The notes: generated from the sequence alone by a model not told the origin. A stretch of 64,000 nt of DNA from Lumbricus rubellus (GCA_945859605.1 OX243821.1:16995509-17059508); one strand, 5' to 3'. Numbered from the stretch's first letter, positions 24,046 through 36,349 are shown. Numbers and translations: made by a program.

Positions 24046-24530
24046 TATCACAACCGCGTCTCATGAAATACATAGCCTATACACTGTATGGTTCTGATGG
24101 GATAAACCAGGGTAGACGTCTGATGTTCCGGATGACTCTAACGATCTGTAGCTCCGCCATGCATTATTTTATGCCACATTGTTTTATGTTCGTTTGATCC
24201 GATGGTCAAATGTAGAAAACAAATCGCAACCATTTCTGAAATGTTGATCGTGTGGCGGAAAATATTTTCCGTTGAGTTGTTCGTATGCAACGACATCTAG
24301 CGGTGAAGTTCGAAGAATCGGATGATCGGATTTTGGGTGCTGAGTTCAGATAAGAGAAGGTGGGACAGGGAAGGCTGGAGAGGGTAGGCTTTGTTGTTAC
24401 TTTTATTGCTGTTGTTTTGCTCTTGTTATTGTAATTTTTTTATTTATTACAAGGTAGACATAGCAGGATCTATCAGGGACTTGAATATTATTATAACTAT
24501 CATCGTTAGGGCCTACTCAGCCTATACTGT
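24046..24530. other. Mostly unique sequence, no gene recognised
   Basis: No supportable coding frame. It runs into a T-rich stretch before the ATT tract. Confidence 0.4.
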
Positions 24531-24531
24531 G

Positions 24532-24735
<204 letters not shown>

Positions 24736-24759
24736 CCTGAGGTACTTATTATTATTATA

Positions 24760-25220
24760 ATCATTAATATGTTTATTTTGTTTATTTTGTGTATATAGCC
24801 TATATATATTTTCCCCCTGTCGTCTAAGGAAGTGGAAGGGCAACAAATTCAAACGGACCAACCAAGCGGCTATAGTGTTTCTCAATGACAATGCTGCCTC
24901 CTCGAACATTGGTTTGTTGACAGTTAGGCCTATATAGCGCCAGTATAATAAGAACCTCACACATCGCTGCGGTTTGTGGTAACGCTTTCATTCTTGAACA
25001 CACCAAGCGAGGACAGACTGATCAAGTTTGCTCTGTTGTGTTGAGCCGGAAGTGGGGTGGAGTGGGTCGATAAGTCGTGGGAGGGTTGGAGTTTGAAGGT
25101 CGTGAGGTCGCTCAGTCGTCAGCAGGGGAGGATTCCATTGCCCAACGTTGGATGGGAGGAATCTCAAACAGCCGTGAAAACATCAATTTGGAAATTGCCT
25201 TCGACGGCACGGCGGCTGCT
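24760..25220. other. Unique sequence, no gene recognised
   Basis: GC-richer sequence after 25000 (GGAAGTGGGGTGGAGTGGG) precedes the GACA tract. No convincing exon was found. Confidence 0.35.
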
Positions 25221-25234
25221 GACTGAGGGAGAGA

Positions 25235-25885
25235 GGGAGAGAAAGACAGACAGACAGACAGACAGACAGAAAGACAGACAGACAGACAGACCGACAGACA
25301 GACAGACATACAGACAGACAGACAGACAGAGACATAGAGAGACAGAGAGAGACAGAGATAGAGAGACAGAAAAAAACAGAGAGAGAGAAGACAGACAGGC
25401 AGGCAGACACATGCACACACATACACACAGACAGACAGACGGGCAGACGAACAGACATGCATTAATCATAAAGCAGAGAGACAGTGACAGAGGTAGGGTC
25501 AGGAAAGGGAGACAGAGAGATATACAGAGAGTGGCAGAGAATGGAGCAGGGCTGTGGCAGACACACAAGCAGAGAGGAAGATAAAAGCAGAGGCAGGCAC
25601 AAAGGCATGCACAGATGCAGAGAGAGAGACAGAGACGGAGAAAGACAGAGACAGACAGAGGCAGAGGCAGAGGCAGAGAGAGAGAGACAGAGACTGAAAG
25701 ACAGAGACAGAGACGGAGACAGACAGAGGCAGAGGCAGAGACAGAAACTGACAGACAAAGACAGATAGCAACAGAGACAGACATACAGAGATACAGAGAC
25801 AGAGATAGACAGACGGAGACAGACAGGCACAGCGAGACAGAGAGGCAAAGATGCATAAAGACAGAGACAAAGAGAGACATACAGA
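25235..25885. repeat. (GACA)n / (GAGACA)n microsatellite, about 650 bp
   Basis: A perfect (CAGA)n stretch grades into GAGACAGAGA and GAGGCAGAGG variants. Frames of up to 302 codons across it are low complexity on both strands. Confidence 0.96.
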
Positions 25886-25889
25886 GATA

Positions 25890-26334
25890 TATATTCCTTC
25901 CTCCCACCCACACATCGGTTACCGCTGTCACCGAATGTAAACAAGAGCTCCGGTGGAGGTGGGATGTGCCTGGAAAGGTCAGGGAACGGTTGGTAGTCGG
26001 GGGAAAAATCTGCTTCCATGCCTGTGAGACTGATGATGACGTCAGCGATTTATATGACGCGGCCATAAACAATGTATCACAACAAAATTATGGTTATCAA
26101 AACAGAGCACTTCATACTGATGAGCCTGTCTACTAACACGGCTTCTGTTATGGTTATCTCTCTATCGGCTTCTGTTATTATTGTTTATTTTCTTCGAGAC
26201 GCCTTCTTCTCGTTTGACCTCATTCCGTGTAGAACTGTAGACAATAAGGAATGCGGACACTGTAGTTGCGAGGCGTATGCATGATCTTTTAATGCTTGCA
26301 ACACGGACCACACATATCATGATTGCACAGATAA

Positions 26335-26365
<31 letters not shown>

Positions 26366-26395
26366 TCTCAAACATGCATGCGTCATGTTTACGAT
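25890..26395. other. Unique sequence ending in (AATC)n, no gene recognised
   Basis: The short frame at 26072-26284 has no recognisable similarity. A perfect (AATC)n run lies at about 26336-26364. Confidence 0.35.
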
Positions 26396-26399
26396 ATAG

Positions 26400-27030
26400 C
26401 ATAAGCCATTCTTTGTGGACCTGGATAAATCCTGATAGACCTCAGACATTTTTTGGTGACCTAAATAATTTCTTGTAGACTTTAGACATTTTTTGGTAAC
26501 CTAAACCATTCTTTGCGGACCATAGACTTTCCTTGGAGACCTAAACCATTCTTTGCGGACCATAGACTTTCCTTGGAGACCTAAACCATTATTTTTAGAC
26601 CATAAACCATTCCTTGGTGACCTGAACCATTTCGTGTACACCTTAGACATTTTCTTGGCGACCTGACCCATTCCTTGGTGACCTAAACCATTCCTTGGAG
26701 ACTATATAATTTATATTCTTTGTTTACCTAAACCAGTCTCTGTTAACCTTAACCATTCTTTGTAAATATAAGCCATTCTTTGTTAACCTAAGCCATTCTT
26801 TTCAAACCTAAGCCATTCTTTTCAAACCTAAGCCATTCTTTGTTAACATAAGCCATACTTTGTTAACCTAAGCAATTCTTTTCAAACCGAAGCCATTCTT
26901 TGTTAACATAAGCCATACTTTGTTAACCTAAGCCATTCTTTTCAAACCTAAGCCATTCTTTGTTAACATAAGCCATACTTTGTTAACCTAAGCCATTCTT
27001 TGTGAACCCAAAAAAGCCATTCTGGTTAAA
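26400..27030. repeat. About 20 bp 'CCTAAGCCATTCTTTGTTAA' minisatellite
   Basis: On the left the unit is GACCTAAACCATTCTTTGCG; on the right it becomes ACCTAAGCCATTCTTTTCAA / TTTGTTAA with nearly perfect repeats. It shares the core CCTAAACCATT with the array at 28.9-29.7 kb. Confidence 0.9.
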
Positions 27031-27224
27031 CCTAGGCCCCCCTTTTCCCACCTCACTGAGCTCACTGAGAGCTCAGTCTTAATTAGAAACGACTGCTATA
27101 TAACCCTGGACCTTGAAGGACCTTGATGATTCTGGGCCTTCGAGGACCTTTGTGATGTTCAGAAAGCCGCTCTATCAACAGCATCGTCAAGCAGCAACTT
27201 ATAATGACTGCCATTGTGGAGTAT

Positions 27225-27266
<42 letters not shown>

Positions 27267-27275
27267 ATGTATATA
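27031..27275. other. Short unique segment and (TA)n run
   Basis: The only frame is short (27113-27325) and ends in a Tyr-Ile run from a TATA repeat at about 27231-27263. No gene is supported. Confidence 0.5.
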
Positions 27276-28238
27276 CACTGTGTCCGGAAAAAAACAACCA
27301 GTTTTGTAAATATGAAAATAAATAGTAAATATTCATCGATTTTTACAATTCAAACACCATTTTAATCCTGACATATTTCTCTAACAATTGTGAAAATATA
27401 AAAGTTCCAGTTCAAATAATGACGTCATAATGACGTCATTTGCACAAAAAGTCAAATTTAAGAGATAAATGCGCAAAATCATCCACAATTTCAATATTTT
27501 ATCATTTAATTTATCAATAATAAATGTAAGTTTAATTTTATTTTTATATCTGAATTATGTCAGACTGCAATTTGTGGTCAAAGAGTACACCTTTGGCTTC
27601 AACATAAGCGTCAAAAGGGTCGCGCTAATACCCAACACCAGCATCGATAACCAGCTTATCAAAACCTCCGAGGCGTTAACAATTCGCTTACGGAGTTCTT
27701 CAATGTCTCTTATCCTTGTCTTGTAACCTGCACCTTCTCCTCCATCAATCTCCAACTCTTATTATCAGTGGGATTTAAGCGGGCGGCCGTTTTGCGGCCA
27801 AAGATTAAGATGAATGAATTCCGAGTCTTTTTAGTCAACAGATCAACAGATTCACGAACTCAGTGAGCTGAAGCGCTATTTTGTTGAAATGTGTAGGCTA
27901 TTGTTCCGAATATTCTTGGATATCAGGCACCACTTTTTTATAGAGCAGACAATCCCTCTAATAAGCTGCATTTATTTTCACTTCTGGTTCTATTAAATGG
28001 ATTTCCGTTTTACCAAAAGCCAATAATACCAACCGAACCATGCATGAATGGCCGGCTATATGCATTTTGATGCAACTGACGTCATCATGACGTCATTATT
28101 TGGACTGGAACTTTTATAATTTCACAATTGTTAGAGAAATATGTCAGGATTAAAATGGTGTTTGAATTGTAAAAATCGGTGAATATTTACTATTTATTTT
28201 CCTATTTACAAAATCGGTTGTTTTTTCCGGACACAGTG
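27276..28238 (-). mobile_element. Mariner-like element with about 165 bp inverted repeats
   Basis: The ends read CACTGTGTCCGGAAAAAA on both sides (inverted), flanked by TA. The repeats extend about 165 bases, through a mirrored block containing AATGACGTCATAATGACGTCA (tandem CRE-like words), with few differences. The 963 bp core on the minus strand contains YKTRIRDIEELRKRI, which matches the C-terminal region of mariner-family transposases (VY...I.D..EL..RI). The catalytic region is not readable. Confidence 0.85.
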
Positions 28239-28860
28239 TATATAATACTATCAGATATGTTCTACCATAGGCCTATATATATTATATAATAGACTCAAGT
28301 CTATCAGTCTATATATATATATAATATATATATGTATATAATTGTATATAGCGGTAGGCCTACATTTCGGAGTGCCGCAAAACATAAAAATAATGAATCG
28401 AACATTGCATTTAATATAAGCTGCGGGCAAGATAACAGTAAATAATTTTAATCATAACTCCACCATATTAAATAACAAATAATTAGAATAATAATTATTA
28501 TGTTTAATCGTCTTTATGCTATTTAAAAAATCTAATTTACGTCTTTTTAGAATCGCCTGCAGTGTTTTATTGAGCAGAAATGATAAGGTAAAAATTGGAG
28601 CACACGACATTAAGACTGGCAAAACAAGTAACCCACCCTTGTAACTTGTAAGATTGCTAATTCCGATCCTGAATATAGGAAGAATATCCTCTGGCATTTT
28701 CTAATCTGTTTACCTGTATCTTGTTACCTCTGTACACCTGTGCCGGAGATCAGAGAGAGGCAGCCACATTCCGGGAGGTTCCACCTAATCGAAAAGGTAT
28801 ACAATGCTCCTGCTGCTGCTGCTTGCTGCCTTGTGATTGTAACAGGTTAGCTTACAGGCC
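28239..28860. other. AT-rich unique sequence, no gene recognised
   Basis: TATA-rich to 28360, then AT-rich sequence. Frame 28452-28697 (-) has no recognisable similarity. Confidence 0.35.
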
Positions 28861-28864
28861 TATT

Positions 28865-29700
28865 TTGATAAACCTAAGCCTTTCCTTCCTGATAGACCCA
28901 CGCCATTCCTTTAGAGTTCGTCCCACGCCATTTCTGATAGTCGCAGACACTTTGTTTTAGACCTAAGCATTCCTGATAGACCTAAACCATTTTAGTAGAT
29001 CTGCACCATATGATGGTCCACATCTGATAGATTTTTTGAGTAATTTCTTGTGGCCCTAAACCATTTTTTGTAGACTTGCACCATATCCGGTAGACCTGAG
29101 TCATTCCTTATGGCCCTGAACCATTTCTCGTAGACTTGCACCATATCCGGTAGACCTGAGTCATTCCTTATGGACCTAAACCATTTCTCGTATTCTTGCA
29201 CCATATCCGGTAGACCTGAGTCATTCCTTATGGACCTAAACCATTTCTCGTAGACTTGCACCATATCCGGTAGACCTGAGTCATTCCTTATGGACCTAAA
29301 CCATTTCTCGTAGACTTGCACCATATCCGGTAGACCTGAGTCATTCCTTATGGACCTAAACCTATTCTCGTAGACTTGCACCATATCCGGTAGACCTGAG
29401 TCATTCCTTATGGACCTAAACCATTTCTCGTAGACTTGCACCATATCCGGTAGACCTGAGTCATTCCTTATGGACCTAAACCATTTCTCGTAGACTTGCA
29501 CCATATCCGGTAGACCTGAGTCATTCCTTATGGACCTAAACCATTTTTGGTAGACTTGCACTGTGTCTGATAGACTTGAGTCATTCACTGTGGACCTAGA
29601 CCATTTGTAGTAGACTTAGTCCATATCAATGAACCATAATCATTATTAATAGACCCTAATCATTCCAAATAGACCCTATAATAGTATTCTTTATAGAATT
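28865..29700. repeat. 60 bp minisatellite built from a 20 bp core
   Basis: From about 29093 to 29580 a 60 bp unit (TCATTCCTTATGGACCTAAA, CCATTTCTCGTAGACTTGCA, CCATATCCGGTAGACCTGAG) repeats eight times almost perfectly. It is itself three diverged 20 bp units of the form GACCTAAACCATTTCTCGTA. Flanks to 28865 and 29700 are decayed single units. The unit length is a multiple of three, so the minus strand stays open for 198 codons (29588-28992). This is not evidence for a protein. Confidence 0.95.
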
Positions 29701-30760
29701 CCAGTAATTTCTAACAGGTCAAATTGAATCCTGATACACCCAATCTTTTCCAGACAGGCAGACCTCCGAAAATTTCCGTTTTAAAAGTTAAATCAGACAA
29801 CTGTATAGGCTACCGTAGCAACAGAAGTTATAGAGTTCCACAGTCGATGCGCGTGATGCCTGCTGGGTAATCGCATACAATATATATATATATATATGTT
29901 GAAATGTTGTGTGCCATTATATATACACATACACATATAGTTATATATATATGTATATAATACATGTATAATATAATGTTGAAATGTTGTGTGCCATTTA
30001 CGTCATATCCAAGGCATCACTTCAGCTGTTCTCCTGCGCCATATGTCGGGATCTCTGAGTGATGGGGCCATCACCTACAAGTGTATACGCACGAGTGTAT
30101 ATATTTATAGTCTATGCGCATAAAATACATGCGCATATATATATAATTATATATATATGCATGATATATATTTACATATAATATTCAGTTCACGCGTGGC
30201 TGATATATGTGTATTTGCTGACGCAAACTGTCAGCGTATACATGGTAAGAAGTTTGAAGATGTGATGAACTGATGATCACTGATCAGTCTTTAATCTACA
30301 CAAAAGCGGATCCAGGAGCAATCCGACCATGGCCCTCCATTTAAAACTGCCCATGTATCGTGCCCCTCCCCATTTGGTTTCATCGAGTTTTTTGAACAAT
30401 GTGTAATAAGCATATTTGTACATTTGGACTGGATGACTAAAAAAAGGTAATCAACTTTTTTGGCGGACAAAATGGTATACATGTCCCGAAATTTCGTCCA
30501 TATGACTAAAAAAAACACCTTTGACGGATACGAATTTTTTCCCACACCCAAGGTCAAGATTTTTGCCTCCCCCCGTCCAAAGTTTATGTATCCACCCTTG
30601 AATCTACAGACGTTTCTGGGGAGGGAAAGTCCCCCCCCCCGGAATGAGAATACTGTGTGTTCGTCAGTTTGAAGTAATAAACGAATAATAATAATAGTAA
30701 TAGCGATAATATTAATAATAATAATGACAATAATAATTAATAATAAATAAAATATACATG
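29701..30760. other. AT-rich sequence with TA runs, no gene recognised
   Basis: Several (TA)n stretches (29880, 29940, 30140). The sequence GTTGAAATGTTGTGTGCCAT occurs twice (29898 and 29978). A run of C at 30632-30640 sits in a possible old element (30290-30670), but I could not define its ends. Confidence 0.35.
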
Positions 30761-30764
30761 TATC

Positions 30765-31010
30765 TATCTGGGTCTCTCTGTTTGTGTGTGAGAGAGACCC
30801 AGATAGACAGACAGACATACAGACACAGAAACACACAGAGAGACAGAGACAGACACAGACAGACACAGACAGTCATACAGGGAGGTACAGAGATACAGGG
30901 AGAGACATAGACAGACAAAGACAGCCAGAGACAGACAGAGACAGCAAGACCGAGACAGAGAGATGGACAGTCAGACAGACAGAGACGGATATATGCCATG
31001 GAGACAAAGA
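30765..31010. repeat. (CAGA/GAGA)n imperfect microsatellite
   Basis: AGACAGACACAGA-type units. Low-complexity frames on both strands. Confidence 0.9.
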
Positions 31011-31269
31011 GAGAGTTGTCAGAGACAGATAAGCAGGAATTAAGTGATTTTAAGAGAGAGGATTGACGGAGGGAAGTGGTCCATGAGAGTAGAATCGATT
31101 TGCCTGTGTAATGTGTAGACGTAAGTGTGATAGACCGAAGAACTCCATAAGACGGATTGGAGCAAAACGATCTCAAGAGAACGACCCGCTATAAAAAAAA
31201 CCAAACGAGGCCAAACACTGTGACCGTTATATCACGTAAAGAACCTCCAGGCAGTAGTCGCAGTACATA

Positions 31270-31570
31270 CATGTCAGTCGTGCACACACGCAATCACGCA
31301 CACATACACGTATAAGCACACGCACACACGCATAGCATACACACTCAAACACAAAACTCACAAAATGCACACAAAAGGCATGCGAAACACAAACAAAACG
31401 CACACCAAAAACTCACACAGAAACACAAACGCACACAAAACGCACACCAAATGCACACGCAAAACACACTCATTTGTAAAACGCACAAAATACACCCAAA
31501 GCATACACACAACCACACACATACACGTACACACACAGCCACATACGCAAACACACTCGTACACAAAACG
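31270..31570. repeat. CA-rich degenerate repeat (ACACAAAACGC)
   Basis: ACACACGC and ACAAAACGCACACC units recur for about 300 bases. The overlapping His/Thr/Asn frames are artefacts. Confidence 0.85.
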
Positions 31571-31849
31571 CTCATCACGCTCCTGATCACACATACGCCC
31601 GTTACCTGTTACAGTACATGCATTGAGTTGTACATACATAATTTTTTAGGCAGACACATACAATGTAGGCTAAGCTTGTACACATGAATGCATATTCTTT
31701 ATGTAAGCTTATAATAGTATATAAATATTGCATAGGCCTACTGTTTGCATGTGTGCCTTATGACCAGACGATTGGCAATTTATATAGCGTTGCCACATAA
31801 AAATAAAAAGCATCAACCAAAGCGGACAAAGCAAACGAGGTCAATGACT

Positions 31850-32135
31850 GTTTGTCTGTCATTTCACCACTGTCTGTTTGTTCGTCTTTGCATGTCTGCC
31901 TGTCTTTGTGTTTCTGTCTGTCTGCCTATATATCTATATGTCTGTCTATATGTCTGTCTGCCTGCCTGTCTTACTGGTCGGTTTGCCTGTCTGTCTGTCA
32001 GTCTCTACCTGTCTGTCTTTGGGTATGCCGTCTGTCTGTCTCTATCTGTCTGTCTTACTGTGTGTATGTCTGTATCTGTCTACATGCCTTTCTTACATGT
32101 CTGTCTGTCGTCTATCTTTCTGTCCTCTATCTCGT
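31850..32135. repeat. (TCTG)n imperfect microsatellite
   Basis: TGTCTGCC / TGTCTATA units. It supplies the low-complexity first third of a 275-codon open frame running to 32705. Confidence 0.9.
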
Positions 32136-32149
32136 ATGACGTCTTATCC

Positions 32150-32480
32150 TAATCAGACAATGTTGGCTGACTGGCTGAGGGGGACCATAGAGGGTCCTTT
32201 GTTTGTGTTCTACCGGGGGTCGACACAATCAGAAGAGTGTGTGGACGTCTCGCGGTCCGGAATTTATGGTCCAGGCAGGATCGCGGACCGGAGTGGGACT
32301 GGATTTATGACCGCTGTTGAGAAGGGGACCAGAGAGCGAGGGGAGAGGTGGACGTGGTTCCCGATTGGGATAGGGACGCTTGGCTCGATTAACGTTCGTC
32401 CTGTCACGATATGTGTATGCAACAAGGACGTCCTATTGGTCTTAGCTGTGTATGTCTGTGCTTGTGTGAATCACTTAATT
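32150..32480. other. GC-richer unique island between two microsatellites
   Basis: This 330 bp segment is non-repetitive and open on the plus strand for about 110 codons (LADWLRGTIEG ... RWTWFPIGIGTLG). The frame begins and ends in microsatellite codons and I recognise no domain. It could be an exon fragment or chance. Confidence 0.3.
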
Positions 32481-32487
32481 CCTGCTT

Positions 32488-32672
32488 ACGTATGTATGTA
32501 TGTATGTATGTATGTATGTATGTATGTATGTATGTATGTATGTATGTATGTATGTATGTATGTATGTATGTATGTATGTATGTATGTATGTATGTATGTA
32601 TGTATGTATGTATGTATGTATGTATGTATGTATGTATGTATGTATGTATGTATGTACGTACGTACGTACGTA
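32488..32672. repeat. (GTAT)n then (GTAC)n microsatellite
   Basis: A perfect GTAT run of about 165 bases changes to GTAC in the last five units. Confidence 0.98.
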
Positions 32673-32869
32673 CAAGCATACAAATATGCGCATATGCATG
32701 CATAGCAGTGGTTTCTCTGACCTACCTCATGTCTGCAGGAATAGGCGTTCCTTCTCCATAATATTATTACATTGGGATTTCAAATTTTTCTGCGCTGCAC
32801 ACAACATCTGCTTGCGTCATTCTCCGTATTTTTCAACGCTGCTGGGGGTCCTCATAGCTGCTCCAAAAA

Positions 32870-32960
32870 TCCCTCATGGGATTCGAACTCTCGCCTCAGA
32901 TGTGGCTCGCAGTACACCAGGGACCAACGCCCGCCTGCTGCAGCAGTAACCATAGCAACC
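32870..32960 (-). repeat. Possible tRNA-derived SINE fragment
   Basis: The minus strand contains GAGTTCGAATCCC, a perfect B-box-like word, about 50 bases downstream of a GGTTACTGCTGC stretch. The A box is not convincing. Confidence 0.3.
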
Positions 32961-33159
32961 GCGGTGCTGAATTCCCTGAAGATGGATAATGATTGTACCC
33001 AGAAATCAGTGCGGTTTATTGCCAGAATTGATATTAAGCGTTGCTGTGTTACAATCTCGGTTCTCGGTTCATATCGTGGTTTGTCAATGCACCAGGATTA
33101 TAATTATCGTTTTGTGTAGTAACTGAATCTTCAGGAACAGCAGGCACGTATTGACTGGA

Positions 33160-33235
33160 TGGGCCATGGATGGATAGATGGGTGGGTGGAATTCCAGAAT
33201 CCCAGTCTGATGGATGGATGGATGCTGAGATAATG
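33160..33235. repeat. Short GGAT-rich repeat
   Basis: ATGGATGGAT and GGGTGGGTGG words, a diverged (GGAT)n. Confidence 0.7.
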
Positions 33236-33599
33236 GGGCGTGGGGGACTGCCGGTGAAAATAAATTTCCGTCGTTTCCATTTTGGTGGTTTTGCAAAGAA
33301 TTATCTTAAACAAATTTGAAATTATTTCTTTGGAGGGGCTCAATCCATCACACCCCCTTTCCTCAGACATGCGGACGGCCGAGTTCGTAAACGTTTGCCT
33401 TTAAGCAGAATGATCTTCTGCCAGACTACCACTGAATCATGAGCAGGGAGTTGATAAATAATAGATCAAAAGCAATCACAACCACACCATCCATTCACCT
33501 CCCTTTCCATTCATCAGTCGCTCCGGTAACCTATCCACCCATGCACCTCTTCCAGCCCCGCCCTCCCATCCAGCCGAACAAACCAAACCCACTCATCAA

Positions 33600-34030
33600 C
33601 TCAATATACACCCATCTCCATCCATCCATCCGTCCACCCACCCATCCATCCACCCATTCGCCATCCAATCCTCCATCCATCCATCCATCCATTCCCCATC
33701 AATCCATATCGTCTTTCAAATCCATCCTTCCATTCCTCCACCCACCCATCCCTCACCCACCTCCCCTCATCCATCCACCCTCCCTCCCATTCATCCATCC
33801 ACCCACCCATCTCTCAATTCATCCATCCACCCACCCATCCATCCACCCACCCATCCATCTCTCAATCCATCCATCCACCCACCCATCCATCCACCCACCC
33901 ATCCATCCATCCAACTATCCATCCATTCATCCATCCCCATCCCCATCCTCTATCCATCCACCCACATTCGATCCTCCTCATCCACCCACAAACCCACCCA
34001 TCCATCCATCTATCCATCCATCCATCAAGT
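33600..34030. repeat. (CATC/CACC)n microsatellite
   Basis: CCATCCATCCACCCACCC-type units for about 430 bases. The overlapping 204-codon Pro/His/Ser/Ile frame is an artefact. Confidence 0.96.
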
Positions 34031-34860
34031 CATTCCTCGTCTGTTGTTCCTGAAGATCCCCAAACTCAGTGACCTTTCCTGCCTAATAATAATTATTGTA
34101 TCTAGGGTACAATCGAAATCTGTTCGTTCTCATGGCGCTATACAAACTGTTTGTCCACCCATTTAATTGAGGTGTATCTCGTCTTTCAACTCAACGCGTT
34201 GCAGTTAAAAGTGAACGAAACGAACACGTTAGATTCAATGATGATCATCAGGGTAATGCTATGAGAATAGGCGAACACATATTAGATCCAATGATCACGG
34301 TATAATGATATTGGAATAAGCGGAGCGAATATTGTATACGGGTTGAGGTGGTGCTGAGGTAATGGGTGTAGGCGTTGTTATTATGGTGCAAGGTAGTGAT
34401 ATCAAGTGGGTCTGTTTCGTCATTACTTAGCCTACCGTTCATTCATCAGTCCATGCATCTATTCAGTATTCACCCAGTTTCTCCCCTTGGATGTCCCTCT
34501 CCGTTCGTCTTTGTCCTACTGAGTGTTCCTCTCCATTTGTCTAGCTCATTTTGAAAGTTTCTTTTCTTTCAACTATATGACACACGCCACTGTCTGCACA
34601 TAGGGTGGGGGGGGGGGCACTTGCCACTCCCTGGAGAATTGACACCTATTTTTTTAGTTGCTACTTTTCTTCCTTGACCAATTTCTTGGGCAATGTATTA
34701 GGCACTTGCAATACTTGCCTAGTGAAACACAAAGTAAAACTGAGAAATCTACTTTTATATACCAATGTAAAAAATTACCCATATTTCTAATTTTTTGCTT
34801 TTGCATATTTCTAGTTTTTTGGTAAAAATTCAACAGCGACCATTATGTTTTGCCCCCTGC
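34031..34860. other. Unique sequence, no gene recognised
   Basis: There is a G run at 34606-34615. No exon or element could be supported. Confidence 0.4.
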
Positions 34861-34884
34861 TGCAAAAATTTCTACGGGCGTCCA

Positions 34885-35102
34885 TGTATGTCTGTCCATC
34901 TGTCTGCCTTTGTCTGTCTGTCTGTCAGTATCTTTGTCTCTCTATGTCTGTTTCTCTGTCTCTCTGTCGCTCTTTCTCTGCCTTTGTCTGTCTGCCTCTG
35001 TCTCTTTCTTTCTCTGCCTTGGTCTGTCTGTCTATCTCTTTGTCTGTATCTGTGTCTGTCTGTATGTATGTTTCTCTATCTCTTTCTATCACTCTCTATC
35101 TA

Positions 35103-35146
<44 letters not shown>

Positions 35147-35150
35147 TCTA
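34885..35150. repeat. (TCTG/TCTC/TTTC)n microsatellite
   Basis: TCTG units grade into CTCTCTTT units immediately left of a mariner-like insertion. Confidence 0.93.
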
Positions 35151-35158
35151 TATATGTA

Positions 35159-35796
35159 CAGGGTGGCGCAGAAAAAACCGGACTATTAGTTTTTGCAATT
35201 GCATCGCTTGAATAATCAAAGTAATTATTTTACTGTGACGTCGTCCTACATCAAGGATTACTGTCAGACATAATAGCTCACTCTGGTGACAATTTCACTT
35301 TCCAGCAGGATGGAGCACCTGCTCATCGTTCACGAAAAACAGTTGCTTTTCTCACTGCTCACGTTCCAGACTTTTTTGAACCAGAAAAATTGGCCACCGA
35401 ACAGCCCGGACTTGAATCTCGTAGACTATTCGATCTGGGGAATTCTTCAGCAGCTTGTCTACAGGCAGAGAATTCGAGATAATGAACATTTGAAAGACGT
35501 TCCGACCGCATGCTGGGACGAAATCAGCGAGGACACTATGAACCGGGCTATTGGACAGCGATTATCATTGGTTATCGCAGCAAACGGTCATATTGAACAT
35601 CACTTTGACTGAAATTTCTTACGCAATCAGAAAATTCTGAAATTTTGCAGTTCATTTAATGTTATGTGAAATGCCAACCAATGCCATTTTTCTGTGTCAT
35701 TTCTGTCTAATGATAGTTTTAAGGCGATAATTACTGTGATTATTCAAGCGATGCAATTGCAAAAACTAATAGTCCGGTTTTTTCTGCGCCACCCTG
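35159..35796 (+). mobile_element. Mariner-like (DD37D-type) deletion derivative
   Basis: Both ends read CAGGGTGGCGCAGAAAAAAC (inverted), with TA on each side. The repeats are about 68 bp with one mismatch. Inside is the C-terminal half of a transposase. FQQDGAPAHRS (second catalytic Asp, codon 35309-35311) is followed by VPDFFEP and, after a one-base frameshift near 35385, WPPNSPDLNLVDYSIWG (third Asp, 35424-35426) and a tail ending GHIEHHFD, then TGA at 35610-35612. With the frameshift discounted, 37 residues separate the two Asp, as in the maT (DD37D) group. The N-terminal DNA-binding part and first Asp are deleted. Near-identical ends suggest a fairly recent copy. Confidence 0.88.
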
Positions 35797-35960
35797 TATA
35801 TATTATCTGTATATGTATATCTCTATATAAATATATCTGTATCTCTCCCGCTCTGTCTATCTGTCTGTCTCTCCGCCTCGCTACCTCTGTCTCTTTCTTT
35901 TTCTATGTCTCTGTCTATCTGTCCGCCCTTCTATCAGTCTCTCTCTGTCTCTTTCCCTCC
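35797..35960. repeat. TATC/TCTG imperfect microsatellite
   Basis: It continues the pyrimidine tract interrupted by the mariner-like element, so the element inserted into a microsatellite. Confidence 0.7.
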
Positions 35961-36345
35961 CATCCACCTACAATATTCTGAACTCGTTCACCTTACAGTT
36001 ACAGTACACCACAGACTTCTCGACCCCGAACTATCGCCGACTTCTGGAAATAAGTCTCCCACTAAATCTTCGTGCCATCCATACATCTATCCATCAATAA
36101 GACACCGGTTGCTATCTGATCCATGGCGCAAGAATCCTCAGCTGTACGCACGCGCCGCTGAAAGCCTTAACTCGATACCCTTGCCGATGGGAAGTTGCCG
36201 GAGGGATGGTGTTGGCCCATTGCCACCTTGCCCACTGCTTGCAATGCTTGCAATGCTTGCCTGGATCTGGGAACAGACATTCATTCCACCGAGGAAACTG
36301 AGAAGTTGGCATTTTCCACGGGGTCACATTTCCACGGGAGGAGAG
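35961..36345. other. GC-richer unique sequence, no gene recognised
   Basis: The stretch includes a short CTTGCAATG triplication near 36236-36260. The open frame at 35905-36486 passes into the GGT repeat and has no recognisable domain. Confidence 0.35.
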
Positions 36346-36349
36346 AGTG

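Noticed and set aside
25164..26072. 302-codon minus-strand Ser/Leu/Cys frame
   Set aside because: It is a translation of the GACA/GAGA microsatellite.
28992..29588. 198-codon minus-strand frame with 20-residue repeats
   Set aside because: The 60 bp minisatellite unit is a multiple of three, so an open frame is expected. There is no start context, splice site or unique flank.
32404..32705. Coding exon ending in MYVC repeats
   Set aside because: The C-terminal part is (GTAT)n. Only the 32150-32480 island is unique, and it has no recognisable domain.
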